Shown here piece after piece: positions 22,752 through 31,702 of a stretch of DNA of 35,080 nt. The DNA lies in contig NZ_BCSR01000031.1 of NCBI RefSeq assembly GCF_001570965.1, positions 1-35,080 on the forward strand. The letters are read 5' to 3'. The position numbers and the translations under genes are program-made. The notes beneath the pieces were generated by a model. The model was given only the letters and a program-made list of their open reading frames with translations, made no database searches and was not told where the DNA came from. Source of the DNA: Janibacter corallicola NBRC 107790. Lineage in GTDB: Bacteria; Actinomycetota; Actinomycetes; Actinomycetales; Dermatophilaceae. Position 1 is the first letter of the stretch. Every line of letters starts with the position of its first letter.

Positions 22752-23723
22752 ATGCCGAACAAGGAGACGCCGCTCCAGCGGCATCAACGCGTGCTCGCCG
22801 CCTCGGAGGAGACGGATGGCGTGCTCGACCACACCCGGCTGCGGGCCCTGGACGTCGATCGCAACCAGGCGGCCCGTCAGGTCGCCGCGGGTCGGTGGGC
22901 CCGTCACGGGAAGTACACCCTGGCCATGCACAACGGTCCACTCGGGCACGTCGCACGGTGTTGGCGTGCGGTGTGGGAGGTCGGTGAGAACGTCACTCTC
23001 GTCGACGGGGTCAGCGCCCTGCAGCTCGCCGGGCTCAGGGGGTGGCACGAGGAGGTCGTCCATGTCTCGCTGGTGCATCGCCACGACCCCTCCTTCACGT
23101 CAGGGGTCAAGGCCCACAAGGTGATCCGGCGGGTCGAAGGGGAGCGCGCCGGGGCCGGGCTGCCGCGGACGAGGCCGCCGGTCGCCGCGATTCGGGCGGC
23201 CAACTGGGCAGTCAGCGACAGGGCGGCCGCGACGATCCTCGCCATGACGGTGCAGCAGCGGCTGGCGACGGGTGAGCAGCTGGTCGATGCACGGCGGCGG
23301 GTGAGGGGCAGGAGGCGGCGGGCCTTCCTGCGGCAGGTCGTCCAGGACATCGCGGACGGGGCGCAGTCGCTGCACGAGCTCGACTTCGCAGGGGCCTGTC
23401 GCAAGCGCGCCTTGCCCGAGCCGACGCGGCAGGCACTGCGTAGGACGAAGGACGGGCGGATCTACCTGGACGTGTTCTTCGAGGAGTACGGGCTGGTCGT
23501 CGAGGTCGACGGCGCCGGGCATCAGTGGGGTCTTGCAGGAGTGGATGACTCCTTTCGCGCCAACGCTGTCGTCATCGACGGCGACCGGGTGCTGCGGATC
23601 AACATCGTGGGCTGGCGCCTCGATCGGGAGGCCTACCTCGACCAGGTGACGGCCGCCCTTCGCTCCGACTGGGCGCTGGCCAACCTCGCGCGCTCCCGGC
23701 CTGTCGCCGGGGACGTGAACTGA
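22752..23723 (+). CDS. AbiEi-like/DUF559-type protein (possible type IV toxin-antitoxin component or nuclease)
   Basis: The product has 323 residues from the ATG at 22752. The N-terminal part (about 1-95) resembles the AbiEi antitoxin winged helix plus a WRAVWEVGENVTLVDGVSALQLAGL segment common to actinobacterial members. The C-terminal part, DGRIYLDVFFEEYGLVVEVDGAGHQW, then RANAVVIDGDRVLRINIVGWRL, is the DUF559/Vsr-like fold with D and ExDG placed as in PD-(D/E)XK nucleases. Members occur as solitary genes in many actinomycetes, and no AbiEii-type toxin gene lies next to it. The function is uncertain. Palindromic repeats lie on both sides of the gene. Confidence 0.75.
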   Translation: MPNKETPLQRHQRVLAASEETDGVLDHTRLRALDVDRNQAARQVAAGRWARHGKYTLAMHNGPLGHVARCWRAVWEVGENVTLVDGVSALQLAGLRGWHEEVVHVSLVHRHDPSFTSGVKAHKVIRRVEGERAGAGLPRTRPPVAAIRAANWAVSDRAAATILAMTVQQRLATGEQLVDARRRVRGRRRRAFLRQVVQDIADGAQSLHELDFAGACRKRALPEPTRQALRRTKDGRIYLDVFFEEYGLVVEVDGAGHQWGLAGVDDSFRANAVVIDGDRVLRINIVGWRLDREAYLDQVTAALRSDWALANLARSRPVAGDVN

Positions 23724-23763
23724 GGTGCGCTGCTCTCGGTGGCCGCTGCTCGAGGTGTTCAAC

Positions 23764-23811
23764 GATTCGAGGTCCAGCCGCTCGAATAGTCGAGCGGCTG
23801 GACCTCGAATC
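23764..23811. repeat. 22-bp perfect palindrome, copy 2; likely bidirectional terminator
   Basis: GATTCGAGGTCCAGCCGCTC (23764-23783) continues for GA, then an ATAG loop (23786-23789), and the right arm (23790-23811) is the exact complement. It sits between the converging stops of the AbiEi-like gene (23723) and the SGNH gene (23837), so it could terminate both. The core GAATAGTCGAGCG (23784-23796) recurs inverted in the element at 22587-22636, suggesting a repeat family rather than a lone terminator. Confidence 0.8.
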
Positions 23812-23836
23812 ACAGCTCAGTCGGGCGTGGGGGCGC

Positions 23837-24481
23837 TCAGCCCATCCAGGTGTCCCACCCGTGGTGCAGGACGAGCCAGGCGATGAGCCCGTACCCGGCC
23901 TGGCCCGGGTGGGTGCCGTCGACGGAGGCCGCGATGTCGGACTCCCACTGCTCGTGCCCCGCGAGCGGGCTGAAGGTGTCGACGAAGGGCACCCCCCTGC
24001 GGTCGCAGACGTCGCGCTGGGCGTCGACGACCTGGCCGATCGTCGCGTTCATCGCGGCGTCCGCGCTCGGCGGGGGACCGACGACGAAGGTCGCCACGCC
24101 CTGCGAGGAGGCCTCGTCGAGGATGTTCGCGAGGTTGAGGCGGTGCCGCGCGATCGAGGTCCCGGCCGTCACGTCGGACTGCCCGACCTGCACGACGAGC
24201 CGACGCTCGGCGGCCCCCTCGAGCCGGCGCTTGCCCTCGACCTGCCACCGCTCGGAGACCCCGCCGGAGGTCTCCCCGGGGATGCCGAGGTTGTAGTGCC
24301 TCAGCACCCCTTCGCCGATGGAGGTCCGGGCCATGACCCGACCCACCCAGCCGAGTGCCTTGGGGTCGCCCACACCGGTGACGAAGGAGTCCCCGATGAA
24401 GACGATCGAGACATCGCGCCAGCCGTTCTCGCTGGTGAAGGTGGCGCTCGGGGTGAACTCGTTGCCGGCTGCGTCGGTCAT
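23837..24481 (-). CDS. SGNH/GDSL-family hydrolase
   Basis: The 214-residue product (ATG at 24481; a start four codons upstream is possible) has the SGNH blocks in order. VFIGDSFVTGVGDPKALGW contains the nucleophile Ser (block I), NLGIPGETSGG is block II, VVQVGQSDVTAG is at block III (GQSD instead of the usual GxND), and DGTHPGQAGYGLIAWL holds the Asp and His of block V. No signal peptide is seen, so it is likely a cytoplasmic esterase or lipase-like enzyme. Substrate is not predictable. It is a single gene, with the palindrome at 23764 downstream and kgd upstream. Confidence 0.87.
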   Translation of the reverse strand: MTDAAGNEFTPSATFTSENGWRDVSIVFIGDSFVTGVGDPKALGWVGRVMARTSIGEGVLRHYNLGIPGETSGGVSERWQVEGKRRLEGAAERRLVVQVGQSDVTAGTSIARHRLNLANILDEASSQGVATFVVGPPPSADAAMNATIGQVVDAQRDVCDRRGVPFVDTFSPLAGHEQWESDIAASVDGTHPGQAGYGLIAWLVLHHGWDTWMG

Positions 24482-24579
24482 CTGGCCGCTCACGTCGGTG
24501 GTGCTCCTGAAGGTCGGCTGGGGTGCAGGGACACCTCGACGTTACTCGTCGCCGAGTCCCTCGTCGTCACGGCATGCCA

Positions 24580-27500
24580 TCAGCGGTCGAAGGCGCGGGC
24601 GATCAGGTCCTTCTGCTCCACCGCGTGCTTCTTGGCCGTGCCCGCCGACGGGGAGGCGCTCGGGACCCGGGCGACGCACCGCACCGGGCGGGTCTCGCCG
24701 TGCTTCGCGAGGTCGCCGGGCAGGTTGAGCGCGAGGAAGGGCCAGGCGCCCTGGTTCTCCGGCTCCTCCTGGACGATGAGGATCTCCGCGTTCGGGTACT
24801 TCGCCAGCTCGGCAGCCAGCTCCTCGCCCGGCAGCGGGTAGTACCGCTCCATGCGCAGGATCGCCGTCTGCTGGTCCTCCCGCTTGCGCCGCTCCTCCTC
24901 GAGGTCGTAGACCACCTTGCCGGCGGCCACGACGACGCGGGTGACCTGGTCCCCCTTCGGCGCGTCGGCGGCGTCGGGAAGGATCGGGCGGAAGCCGCCC
25001 TGCGTGAAGTCCTCCGGCTCGCTCGACGCGGCCTTGAGGCGCAGCATCGACTTCGGGGTGAAGACGATGAGCGGACGACGCGGCCGGTGGTAGGCCTGCC
25101 GGCGCAGCAGGTGGAAGTAGCTCGCCGGCGTCGACGGGAAGGCGACGGTCATGTTCTTCTGCGCGCACAGCGCGAGGAAGCGCTCGATCCGCGCGGAGGA
25201 GTGGTCCGGGCCCTGGCCCTCGTAGCCGTGCGGCAGCAGCAGCACGACCGAGGAGTTCTGGCCCCACTTCTGCTCCGAGGAGGAGATGAACTCGTCGACG
25301 ATCGTCATCGCGCCGTTGACGAAGTCACCGAACTGGGCCTCCCAGAGGACCAGCGCGTCCGGCCGCTCCACCGAGTACCCGTACTCGAAGCCCATCGCGG
25401 CGAACTCCGAGAGCAGCGAGTCGTAGGTCCAGAAGCGGGCCTGGTCGCCGAGGTAGTTCAGCGGGGTCCACTCGTCGCCGTTGTTCTTGTCGATGAGCAC
25501 CGCGTGCCGCTGGACGAAGGTGCCGCGACGGGAGTCCTGACCGGTCAGGCGCACCGGCGTGCCGTCCATGAGCAGCGAGCCGAAGGCCAGCATCTCGCCG
25601 GTCGCCCAGTCGATGCCGCCCTCGTTCACCGAGGCGGCCCGCTTCTCCATCGCCTTCTGCAGCTTCGAGTGGACCGTGAAGCCGTGCGGCGGGCTGGTGA
25701 AGATGTCGCCGATGTGCTTCAGGTCGGTGCGGCTGATACCGGTCTCGGTGGCCGAGCGGTTCGTCGCGTCGCTCGTCTGGGCGGCGGGCCGCTCCAGCCC
25801 GGCGTTGTCCGGCGCGTCCGAGCCGGTGTCGCCGCTGTCGCTGGTCGCGTCCATGGGGGAGTGCCCGTTCTTGCGGGCCTCCTTGGTCTCGGTGAAGACC
25901 CGCTCCAGCTGCGCCTGGTAGTCCCGCAGGGCCTCGTCGGCCTCCTCGGGCGTGATGTCGTTGCGGCCGATGAGGTTCTCGGTGTAGAGCTTGCGCACGC
26001 TGCGCTTGTTGTCGATGAGCTTGTACATCATCGGCTGCGTCATCGACGGGTCGTCGCCCTCGTTGTGGCCGCGGCGGCGGTAGCAGACGACGTCGATGAC
26101 GACGTCCTTGTGGAAGGTCTGGCGGAACTCGTAGGCCAGCTCGGCGACCCGCACGCAGGCCTCCGGGTCGTCGCCGTTGACGTGGAAGATCGGGGCCTGG
26201 ATCATCCGCGCGACGTCCGTGGAGTAGACCGAGGAGCGGCCGTAGGACGGAGCGGTGGTGAAGCCGATCTGGTTGTTCACGACGATGTGGATCGTCCCGC
26301 CGGTGCGGTAGCCGCGCAGCTGGCTCTGCTGCAGCGTCTCCGCGACGACGCCCTGGCCCGCGAAGGCCGCGTCACCGTGCATGAGCACCGGCAGCACCGG
26401 GAAGTCCTCGCCGCCGTGGTTCAGCCGGTCCTGCTTGGCGCGGGTGATGCCCTCGAGCACCGGGTTGACCGCCTCGAGGTGGCTCGGGTTGGCCGCGAGG
26501 TAGACCTTGGTCTTGTTGCCCTCCTCGGAGGTGAACTCGCCCTCGGTGCCCAGGTGGTACTTCACGTCACCGGAGCCCTGGACCGACTTCGGGTCCAGCT
26601 CGCCCTCGAACTCCCGGAAGATCTGGGAGTAGGACTTGCCGGCGAGGTTGGCCAGCACGTTCAGCCGGCCGCGGTGCGGCATGCCGATGGTGACCTCGTC
26701 CATGTCGTCGTCCGCGGCGCGGGACATCACCCGGTCCAGGACCGCGATGACGGACTCGCCGCCCTCGAGCGAGAAGCGCTTCTGGCCGACGAACTTCGTC
26801 TGCAGGAAGGTCTCGAAGGCCTCCGCGGCGTTGAGGCGGCGCAGGATGCGCAGCTGCTCGTCGCTCGTGGCCTTCTGGTAGCCGACCTCGACCCGCTTCT
26901 GCATCCAGGCCCGCTGCTCGGGGTCCTGGATGTGCATGTACTCGATGCCGGTGGTGCGGCAGTAGGAGTCGCGCAGGATGCCGAGGATCTTGCGGAGCTT
27001 GAGGAAGGGCTCGCCGCCGAAGCCGCCGGTGGCGAAGCTGCGCTCGAGGTCCCACAGCGTGAGGCCGTGGGTCGAGACGTCGAGGTCGCTGTGCCGACGC
27101 TGCCGGTACTCCAGCGGGTCGGTGTCGGCCATGAGGTGGCCCCGGACCCGGTAGGAGTGGATGAGCTCCTGGACGCGGGCGACCTTGTTGATGTCGTCGT
27201 CGTGGGAGGTCGAGATGTCGACCTCCCAGCGGATCGGCTCGTAGGGCAGCCGCAGGCTCTCGAAGATCTCGTCGTAGAAGCCGTTGGCGCCGAGGAGCAG
27301 CTCGTGCATCTGGCGCAGGAACTCACCGGAGACCGCGCCCTGGATGACCCGGTGGTCGTAGGTGGAGGTGAGGGTGAGCAGCTTCGAGACCGCGTTGCGG
27401 TTGATCGAGTCGTTGCTCGCGCCCTGCCACTCGGCCGGGTAGTCCAGCGCACCGACGCCGATGATCGCGCTCTGGCCCTGCATCAGGCGGGGCATGGAGT

Positions 27501-28347
27501 GGACCGTGCCGATGCCGCCGGGGTTGGTCAGCGAGATCGTCGTGCCGGCGAAGTCGTCGACCGTCAGCTTGTTGTCCCGCGCCTTGCCGACGACCTCCTC
27601 GTAGGCCCGCCAGAAGGCGGTGAAGTCCATCGTCTCGGCGGGCTTGACGGCCGGGACCATGAGCTGGCGGGTGCCGTCGTCCTTCTGCAGGTCGATGGCG
27701 ATGCCCAGGCCGATGTGGGCCGGCTGCACGATCGCCGGCTTGCCCTTCTCGTTGGTCGTGTAGTGGACGTTCATCTCCGGCATCGCCTGGAGCGCCTTGA
27801 CCATCGCGTAGCCGATGATGTGGGTGAAGGAGACCTTGCCACCGCGGCTGCGCTTGAGGTGGTTGTTGATGACGATGCGGTTGTCGATGAGCAGCTTCGC
27901 CGGGACGGCGCGCACCGACGTCGCGGTGGGGACCTCGAGCGAGGCCTCCATGTTGGTCACGACCCGGGCAGCGGCGCCACGAAGGGGGCTCTGCACGTCC
28001 TCCGCGGGCTCCTCCTTCTCGGCCTTCTTCGGCGCCGCCTTCTTGGGTTCAGCCTTCTTGGGCTCCGCCTTCTTCGGCTCGGTCTTGGCCTGCGACTCGG
28101 CCTTCTTGGGCTCGGCCTTGGTCTCCGGCTTTGGCGCGCTCGCCTTCTCGGGCGTGGCCTGCGGCGCCGACGCGGCCTGCGCGCCGTTGTCACCGCTGGT
28201 CCCCGGGGTGTAGTTCTCGAAGAACTCCCACCATGCCTCGTCGACGTTGTTGCGGTCCTGCTTGTACTGCTCGTAGAGCTCGTCGACGAGCCATTCGTTG
28301 GGGCCGAAGTCGTTCAGGGACACGGAGCCATCCTGGGAGTCAGGCAC
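24580..28347 (-). CDS. kgd: Multifunctional 2-oxoglutarate decarboxylase/dehydrogenase E1-E2 (Kgd)
   Basis: The GTG at 28347 gives 1255 residues, close to mycobacterial Kgd (about 1230); a GTG at 28323 is an alternative start. Domains in order: a short N-terminal segment with [18 protein letters not shown] and AWWEFFENY, and a Lys/Ala/Pro/Glu-rich linker of repeated KKAEP units. Then comes an E2-type acyltransferase domain ([37 protein letters not shown] with the active His). Last is the thiamine-diphosphate E1 domain ([37 protein letters not shown]). It acts on 2-oxoglutarate in the TCA cycle with a separate lipoyl E2 and E3. Family knowledge suggests control by an FHA protein such as GarA/OdhI. 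A 1299-codon antisense frame over this gene is a GC artefact. Confidence 0.97.
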   Translation of the reverse strand: MPDSQDGSVSLNDFGPNEWLVDELYEQYKQDRNNVDEAWWEFFENYTPGTSGDNGAQAASAPQATPEKASAPKPETKAEPKKAESQAKTEPKKAEPKKAEPKKAAPKKAEKEEPAEDVQSPLRGAAARVVTNMEASLEVPTATSVRAVPAKLLIDNRIVINNHLKRSRGGKVSFTHIIGYAMVKALQAMPEMNVHYTTNEKGKPAIVQPAHIGLGIAIDLQKDDGTRQLMVPAVKPAETMDFTAFWRAYEEVVGKARDNKLTVDDFAGTTISLTNPGGIGTVHSMPRLMQGQSAIIGVGALDYPAEWQGASNDSINRNAVSKLLTLTSTYDHRVIQGAVSGEFLRQMHELLLGANGFYDEIFESLRLPYEPIRWEVDISTSHDDDINKVARVQELIHSYRVRGHLMADTDPLEYRQRRHSDLDVSTHGLTLWDLERSFATGGFGGEPFLKLRKILGILRDSYCRTTGIEYMHIQDPEQRAWMQKRVEVGYQKATSDEQLRILRRLNAAEAFETFLQTKFVGQKRFSLEGGESVIAVLDRVMSRAADDDMDEVTIGMPHRGRLNVLANLAGKSYSQIFREFEGELDPKSVQGSGDVKYHLGTEGEFTSEEGNKTKVYLAANPSHLEAVNPVLEGITRAKQDRLNHGGEDFPVLPVLMHGDAAFAGQGVVAETLQQSQLRGYRTGGTIHIVVNNQIGFTTAPSYGRSSVYSTDVARMIQAPIFHVNGDDPEACVRVAELAYEFRQTFHKDVVIDVVCYRRRGHNEGDDPSMTQPMMYKLIDNKRSVRKLYTENLIGRNDITPEEADEALRDYQAQLERVFTETKEARKNGHSPMDATSDSGDTGSDAPDNAGLERPAAQTSDATNRSATETGISRTDLKHIGDIFTSPPHGFTVHSKLQKAMEKRAASVNEGGIDWATGEMLAFGSLLMDGTPVRLTGQDSRRGTFVQRHAVLIDKNNGDEWTPLNYLGDQARFWTYDSLLSEFAAMGFEYGYSVERPDALVLWEAQFGDFVNGAMTIVDEFISSSEQKWGQNSSVVLLLPHGYEGQGPDHSSARIERFLALCAQKNMTVAFPSTPASYFHLLRRQAYHRPRRPLIVFTPKSMLRLKAASSEPEDFTQGGFRPILPDAADAPKGDQVTRVVVAAGKVVYDLEEERRKREDQQTAILRMERYYPLPGEELAAELAKYPNAEILIVQEEPENQGAWPFLALNLPGDLAKHGETRPVRCVARVPSASPSAGTAKKHAVEQKDLIARAFDR

Positions 28348-28381
28348 GGCGCATACGCCTCTTTCGTTGACGGTCGCTGCG

Positions 28382-28405
28382 GGGTCCGCACAGGCACGCG
28401 GACCC
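28382..28405. promoter_or_regulatory. Hairpin in the kgd leader
   Basis: GGGTCCGC (28382-28389) and GCGGACCC (28398-28405) form a perfect 8-bp stem with an 8-base loop, between the putative -10 box and the kgd start. It could affect translation or mRNA stability, or act as an attenuator; the sequence does not say which. Confidence 0.5.
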
Positions 28406-28415
28406 TCATCGCACA

Positions 28416-28421
28416 AGCCTA
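28416..28421 (-). promoter_or_regulatory. Putative kgd -10 box
   Basis: On the minus strand TAGGCT (TANNNT) lies about 68 bases upstream of the kgd GTG, giving a leader of roughly 60 bases that would include the hairpin at 28382-28405. No clear -35 hexamer is present at 17-base spacing. Confidence 0.4.
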
Positions 28422-28441
28422 ACGTGAGGGCGTGCGCGTAT

Positions 28442-28480
28442 GTGCTCCGGTGCACACGCGCGGCGTGTGCACCGGAGCAC
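28442..28480. terminator. 18-bp perfect hairpin after the ABC-2 operon
   Basis: GTGCTCCGGTGCACACGC (28442-28459) and its exact complement (28463-28480) are separated by a GCG loop. It begins 16 bases downstream of the ABC permease stop on the minus strand, a good position for that operon's terminator. There is no T-run. It also lies just upstream of the kgd promoter, so it would insulate kgd. Confidence 0.75.
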
Positions 28481-28496
28481 CGTGCAGTGGCGCGTG

Positions 28497-29294
28497 TCAG
28501 CTGATGTCGGCGCGCAGCGTGCGCAGCGACCCGAGCCCCGCCAGCACGAGGGCGTAGGCGGCCAGGACGAGGGCGCCACCCCACCACTCGAGCTGGGGTC
28601 CGCCGGTGCCGTTCGCGACACTGCTGACCATCGCCTGCGTCGCCGCCGAGGGCAGGAACTGGGTCACGTGCTCGGCGCCCCAGTCCCAGAAGCTCAGTGC
28701 CACCCCGGCGAGCGGCTCGACGATCCACGCCACCCCGATGGAGATGAGCAGCGCCGCGACCTGGTTCGGGATGAGGATGCCCGCGCCGAGCCCGATGAGT
28801 GCCCACAGCCCGAGCACGAGCAGGCTGAGCGCCAGGGTGCGCCCGACGGCGGCGTCGGGGAAGACCTCCGCGCCGCGCGAGGAGAGCACGACCGCCCCCA
28901 CGCCGACCGAGCCGATGAGGGAGACCACGCCGTAGAAGGCGCCGATGACGAGCAGCGAGATGACCTTCGCGCCCATGACGATGCCCCGCCGCGGCGTGGC
29001 GAGGAAGGTCGCGGTGATCGTCTTGTGGCGGTACTCGCTGCCGATCTGCATGACGCCGACGGCGAGGGTGAGCAGGTAGGAGATCGACAGGCCGGCCGTG
29101 TACACGGTGTTGGCCATCTCCTCGGGGCTGCCCGCGAGCTGCTGCTCCGGCGGCACCCCGGTCTGGTCCATCGTCACGAGGAATCCGAAGAGCGCCGCGA
29201 AGAGCGCGCCCGCGACGAAGACGGCGATGGCCATGCCCCACCACAGCCGGGTCGTGAAGTACTTGCGCAGCTCGGAGATGATCGCGCCGCCCAT
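28497..29294 (-). CDS. ABC-2-type transporter permease
   Basis: The 265-residue product begins with the ABC-2 pattern of an amphipathic [18 protein letters not shown] segment, then about six membrane helices, with a conserved cytoplasmic loop [20 protein letters not shown] between helices two and three. That EYRxxTxxxxLxxPxxR loop is characteristic of ABC-2 permeases of the antibiotic- and lipid-export type. It works with the ATPase encoded immediately upstream, whose stop overlaps its start by one base (TGATG). The substrate is unknown; drug or lipid export or bacteriocin immunity are common roles. Confidence 0.92.
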   Translation of the reverse strand: MGGAIISELRKYFTTRLWWGMAIAVFVAGALFAALFGFLVTMDQTGVPPEQQLAGSPEEMANTVYTAGLSISYLLTLAVGVMQIGSEYRHKTITATFLATPRRGIVMGAKVISLLVIGAFYGVVSLIGSVGVGAVVLSSRGAEVFPDAAVGRTLALSLLVLGLWALIGLGAGILIPNQVAALLISIGVAWIVEPLAGVALSFWDWGAEHVTQFLPSAATQAMVSSVANGTGGPQLEWWGGALVLAAYALVLAGLGSLRTLRADIS

Positions 29295-30244
29295 CAGCGC
29301 CCCCCTTCGTCGCCGGCGGGGGCCGGGATCGCGGCCTCGCCGAGGTTGCGGTTGGTGCCCTCCGTGAGGGTGAAGTAGAGCCCTTCGAGGTCCGTGCTCA
29401 TCGAGCGCAGCTCGTGCACCGGCAGCTTCGCGCGAAGGGCGACGTCGCCCACCAGCCGCAGGTCGCCGGTCTCGACGACGAGGCTGCCGTCCTCACCGGG
29501 CTCGCTGGTCACGTCGGCGACGCGCAGCGCCCCGGCCAGGGCGCTCGGATCGCTCGTGCGCACGAGCGCCCGCGGCGGGCCGTACAGCTCGGACATGCTC
29601 CCCTCGGAGACCAGCCGACCGTTGTTGATGATGACGACCTCGTCGACGGTCTGCTCGACCTCCTGCAGCAGGTGGCTCGAGACGAGCACCGTGCGCCCCT
29701 CGTCGGCCAGGTGGCGCAGGAAGCCCCGCAGCCACCGGATTCCCTCGGGGTCCAGACCGTTGGTCGGCTCGTCGAGCACGAGCAGCCGCGGATCGCCGAG
29801 CAGCGCCTGGGCCAGGCCGAGGCGCTGGCGCATCCCCATGCTGTAGCCACCGGCCCGCTTGCGTGCGGCCGCCGCGATCCCGGTCAGTTCGAGCAGCTCG
29901 TCGCAGCGTGCGCTCGGGATGCCGCTCGTGGCCGCGAGCACCCGCAGGTGGTCCCGGCCGGTGCGGCCGGGGTGGAAGTTGGTCGCCTCGAGCGCCGACC
30001 CGACGACGCCGAGCGGCTGCTCGATCTCCCGGTAGTCCTGCCCGTCGATCGTCGCCGTCCCGGAGGTCGCCGAGACGAGCCCGAGCAGCATCCGCAGCGT
30101 CGTCGTCTTGCCGGCGCCGTTCGGCCCGAGGAAGCCGGTGATCCGCCCCGGGTCGACGGTGAAGCTCAGGTCGTCGACGGCGGTGAAGTTGCCGAAGCGC
30201 TTGGTCAGGCCCTGCACCTCGACGCGTGCCCCTGCTCCCGTCAT
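29294..30244 (-). CDS. ABC transporter ATP-binding protein
   Basis: The ATG at 30244 has a GAGGGGA ribosome-binding site about eight bases upstream and gives 316 residues; the open frame to 31624 is only antisense to the next gene. Nucleotide-binding motifs are [17 protein letters not shown] (Walker A), [18 protein letters not shown] (signature, YSMGMRQR), [15 protein letters not shown] (Walker B and D-loop) and [12 protein letters not shown] (switch His). The C-terminal 90 residues are a DrrA-like extension. It powers the permease encoded downstream with a TGATG overlap. The pair is of the DrrAB/CcmA export type. Confidence 0.95.
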   Translation of the reverse strand: MTGAGARVEVQGLTKRFGNFTAVDDLSFTVDPGRITGFLGPNGAGKTTTLRMLLGLVSATSGTATIDGQDYREIEQPLGVVGSALEATNFHPGRTGRDHLRVLAATSGIPSARCDELLELTGIAAAARKRAGGYSMGMRQRLGLAQALLGDPRLLVLDEPTNGLDPEGIRWLRGFLRHLADEGRTVLVSSHLLQEVEQTVDEVVIINNGRLVSEGSMSELYGPPRALVRTSDPSALAGALRVADVTSEPGEDGSLVVETGDLRLVGDVALRAKLPVHELRSMSTDLEGLYFTLTEGTNRNLGEAAIPAPAGDEGGR

Positions 30245-30361
30245 GCGCACATCCCCTCGTTCGTGGTTGTCGCCGTCATCCTCGCAGGGAGGCCGTGCCC
30301 CACAGATCAGCCCCCGGGCGGATTCCTGCGTCCGACTGCGGGGGGAGGGGCCTCGCGACCG

Positions 30362-30367
30362 TAGACT
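30362..30367 (+). promoter_or_regulatory. -10 box of a probably leaderless transcript
   Basis: TAGACT (TANNNT) ends nine bases before the ATG at 30377, and the intervening CTCCCCACC is not a ribosome-binding site. Transcription would start at or close to the start codon. The spacing resembles the one upstream of the gene at 21752. Confidence 0.5.
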
Positions 30368-30376
30368 CTCCCCACC

Positions 30377-31702
30377 ATGACCATTGGTCTCCTGCTGCTC
30401 CTCGCCCTCCTGCTGACCCTGGGCACCGCCCTCTTCGTCGCGGCCGAGTTCTCCCTCGTCGCCCTCGACCGGCCCACGGTGCAGCGGGCCGTCGACGACG
30501 GTGACGGCGCCGCCCGGCCGGTGCTCGCCTCCCTTCGCAGCCTGTCGACACTGCTCTCCGCCTGCCAGGTGGGGATCACGGTGACCACGCTGGCCCTCGG
30601 TTACATCGCCAGCCCCGCGGTCGGTGACCTCATCGAGCCGCTCTTCACCGCCACCGGGCTGCCCCTCGGCGTCGCCCGCTCCCTCGCCGACGGCATCGCG
30701 CTGATCATCGCGACCGCCTTCTCGATGATCCTCGGCGAGATGGTCCCCAAGACCCTCGCGGTCTCCGCACCGCTCGGGGTCGGCAAGCTCGTCGCCGTGC
30801 CGATGCGGGTCATCGGGGTGCTCTTCCGGCCGTTCATCGTCGTGCTCAACGGCTCCGCGAACTGGGCGCTGCGCCGGATGGGCGTCGAGCCGCAGGAGGA
30901 GCTGTCCGCGGCCCGCAGCCCGAGCGAGCTCGCCTCGCTCGTGCGCACCTCCGTCGAGGCGGGGACGCTGGACTCCCACACCGGCCGGCTCGTGGCTCGC
31001 ACCCTCGGCTTCGGGGAGCAGACGGCCGCTGACGTGATGACACCCCGCAACCGGGCGACGGCGATCGAGCGCACCGCGACCGCGGAGGACCTCGTCGACC
31101 TCGCCCGCAGCACCGGGCACTCCCGCTTCCCCGTCACCGGCGGCGACTGGGACGACATCGACGGCATGGTCCACGTGAAGAAGGGCATCGCCGTCCCGCA
31201 CGAGCGCCGCCCCGACGTGCCGATCTCGGCGCTGATGATCGACCCCGTCGTCGTCCCCGAGACGCTGCGCCTGGACCCCTTGCTGCTGCAGCTGCGCGAC
31301 GCCGGCCTGCAGATGGGGGTCGTCGTCGACGAGTACGGCGGCACCGCCGGGCTCGTCACGCTCGAGGACCTCGTCGAGGAGATCGTCGGCGAGGTGCACG
31401 ACGAGCACGACGCCGCCGAGACCACCGGCCGGGCGATCGGCGACGGCTCCTGGACGGTGCCCGGCCTGTGGCGCCCGGACGAGGTGCGAGACCGCGTCGG
31501 TGCGGACGTGCCGGAGGGCTCCGCCTACGAGACCATCGGTGGCTGGGTGATGGCCCGGCTGGGTCGGGTGCCCGAGGTCGGCGACGTCGTCGACGTCGAG
31601 GGCTGGGAGGTCCACGTCGTGCACATGGACGGCCGACGGGTGGACCGGGTGCGTTTCGTCCCGAGACCGGTTCCCGAGGACGAAGGCGGTGAGCCGGAGT
31701 GA
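30377..31702 (+). CDS. CorC/HlyC-family membrane protein (CNNM/DUF21, CBS pair, CorC domain)
   Basis: The 441-residue product has the full family layout. The N-terminal DUF21/CNNM membrane domain holds three to four helices with AAEFSLVALDRPTVQRAV and SACQVGITVTTLALGYIASP. A CBS pair follows (VMTPRNRATAIERTAT, SRFPVTGGDW; VVVDEYGGTAGLVTLEDL, EEIVGEVHDEHD). A C-terminal CorC_HlyC domain ends in WEVHVVHMDGRRVDRVRF. Relatives take part in Mg2+ or Co2+ export and homeostasis; the haemolysin label is historical. It is followed by a shorter paralogue with a GTGA overlap. Confidence 0.93.
   Translation: MTIGLLLLLALLLTLGTALFVAAEFSLVALDRPTVQRAVDDGDGAARPVLASLRSLSTLLSACQVGITVTTLALGYIASPAVGDLIEPLFTATGLPLGVARSLADGIALIIATAFSMILGEMVPKTLAVSAPLGVGKLVAVPMRVIGVLFRPFIVVLNGSANWALRRMGVEPQEELSAARSPSELASLVRTSVEAGTLDSHTGRLVARTLGFGEQTAADVMTPRNRATAIERTATAEDLVDLARSTGHSRFPVTGGDWDDIDGMVHVKKGIAVPHERRPDVPISALMIDPVVVPETLRLDPLLLQLRDAGLQMGVVVDEYGGTAGLVTLEDLVEEIVGEVHDEHDAAETTGRAIGDGSWTVPGLWRPDEVRDRVGADVPEGSAYETIGGWVMARLGRVPEVGDVVDVEGWEVHVVHMDGRRVDRVRFVPRPVPEDEGGEPE

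Noticed and set aside
27999-28140. Tandem DNA repeats with CTTCTT units
   Set aside because: They encode the Lys/Ala/Pro/Glu-rich flexible linker of Kgd and need no other explanation.
24523-28422. A 1299-codon plus-strand open frame opposite kgd
   Set aside because: It has no recognisable domain, is dominated by low-complexity Val/Arg/Asp/Gly text, and lies antisense to a clear Kgd; long antisense frames are expected in high-GC DNA.
30245-31624. N-terminal extension of the ABC ATPase frame to 31624
   Set aside because: The extension is antisense to the CorC/HlyC gene, and the ATG at 30244 has a good ribosome-binding site directly before the conserved domain.
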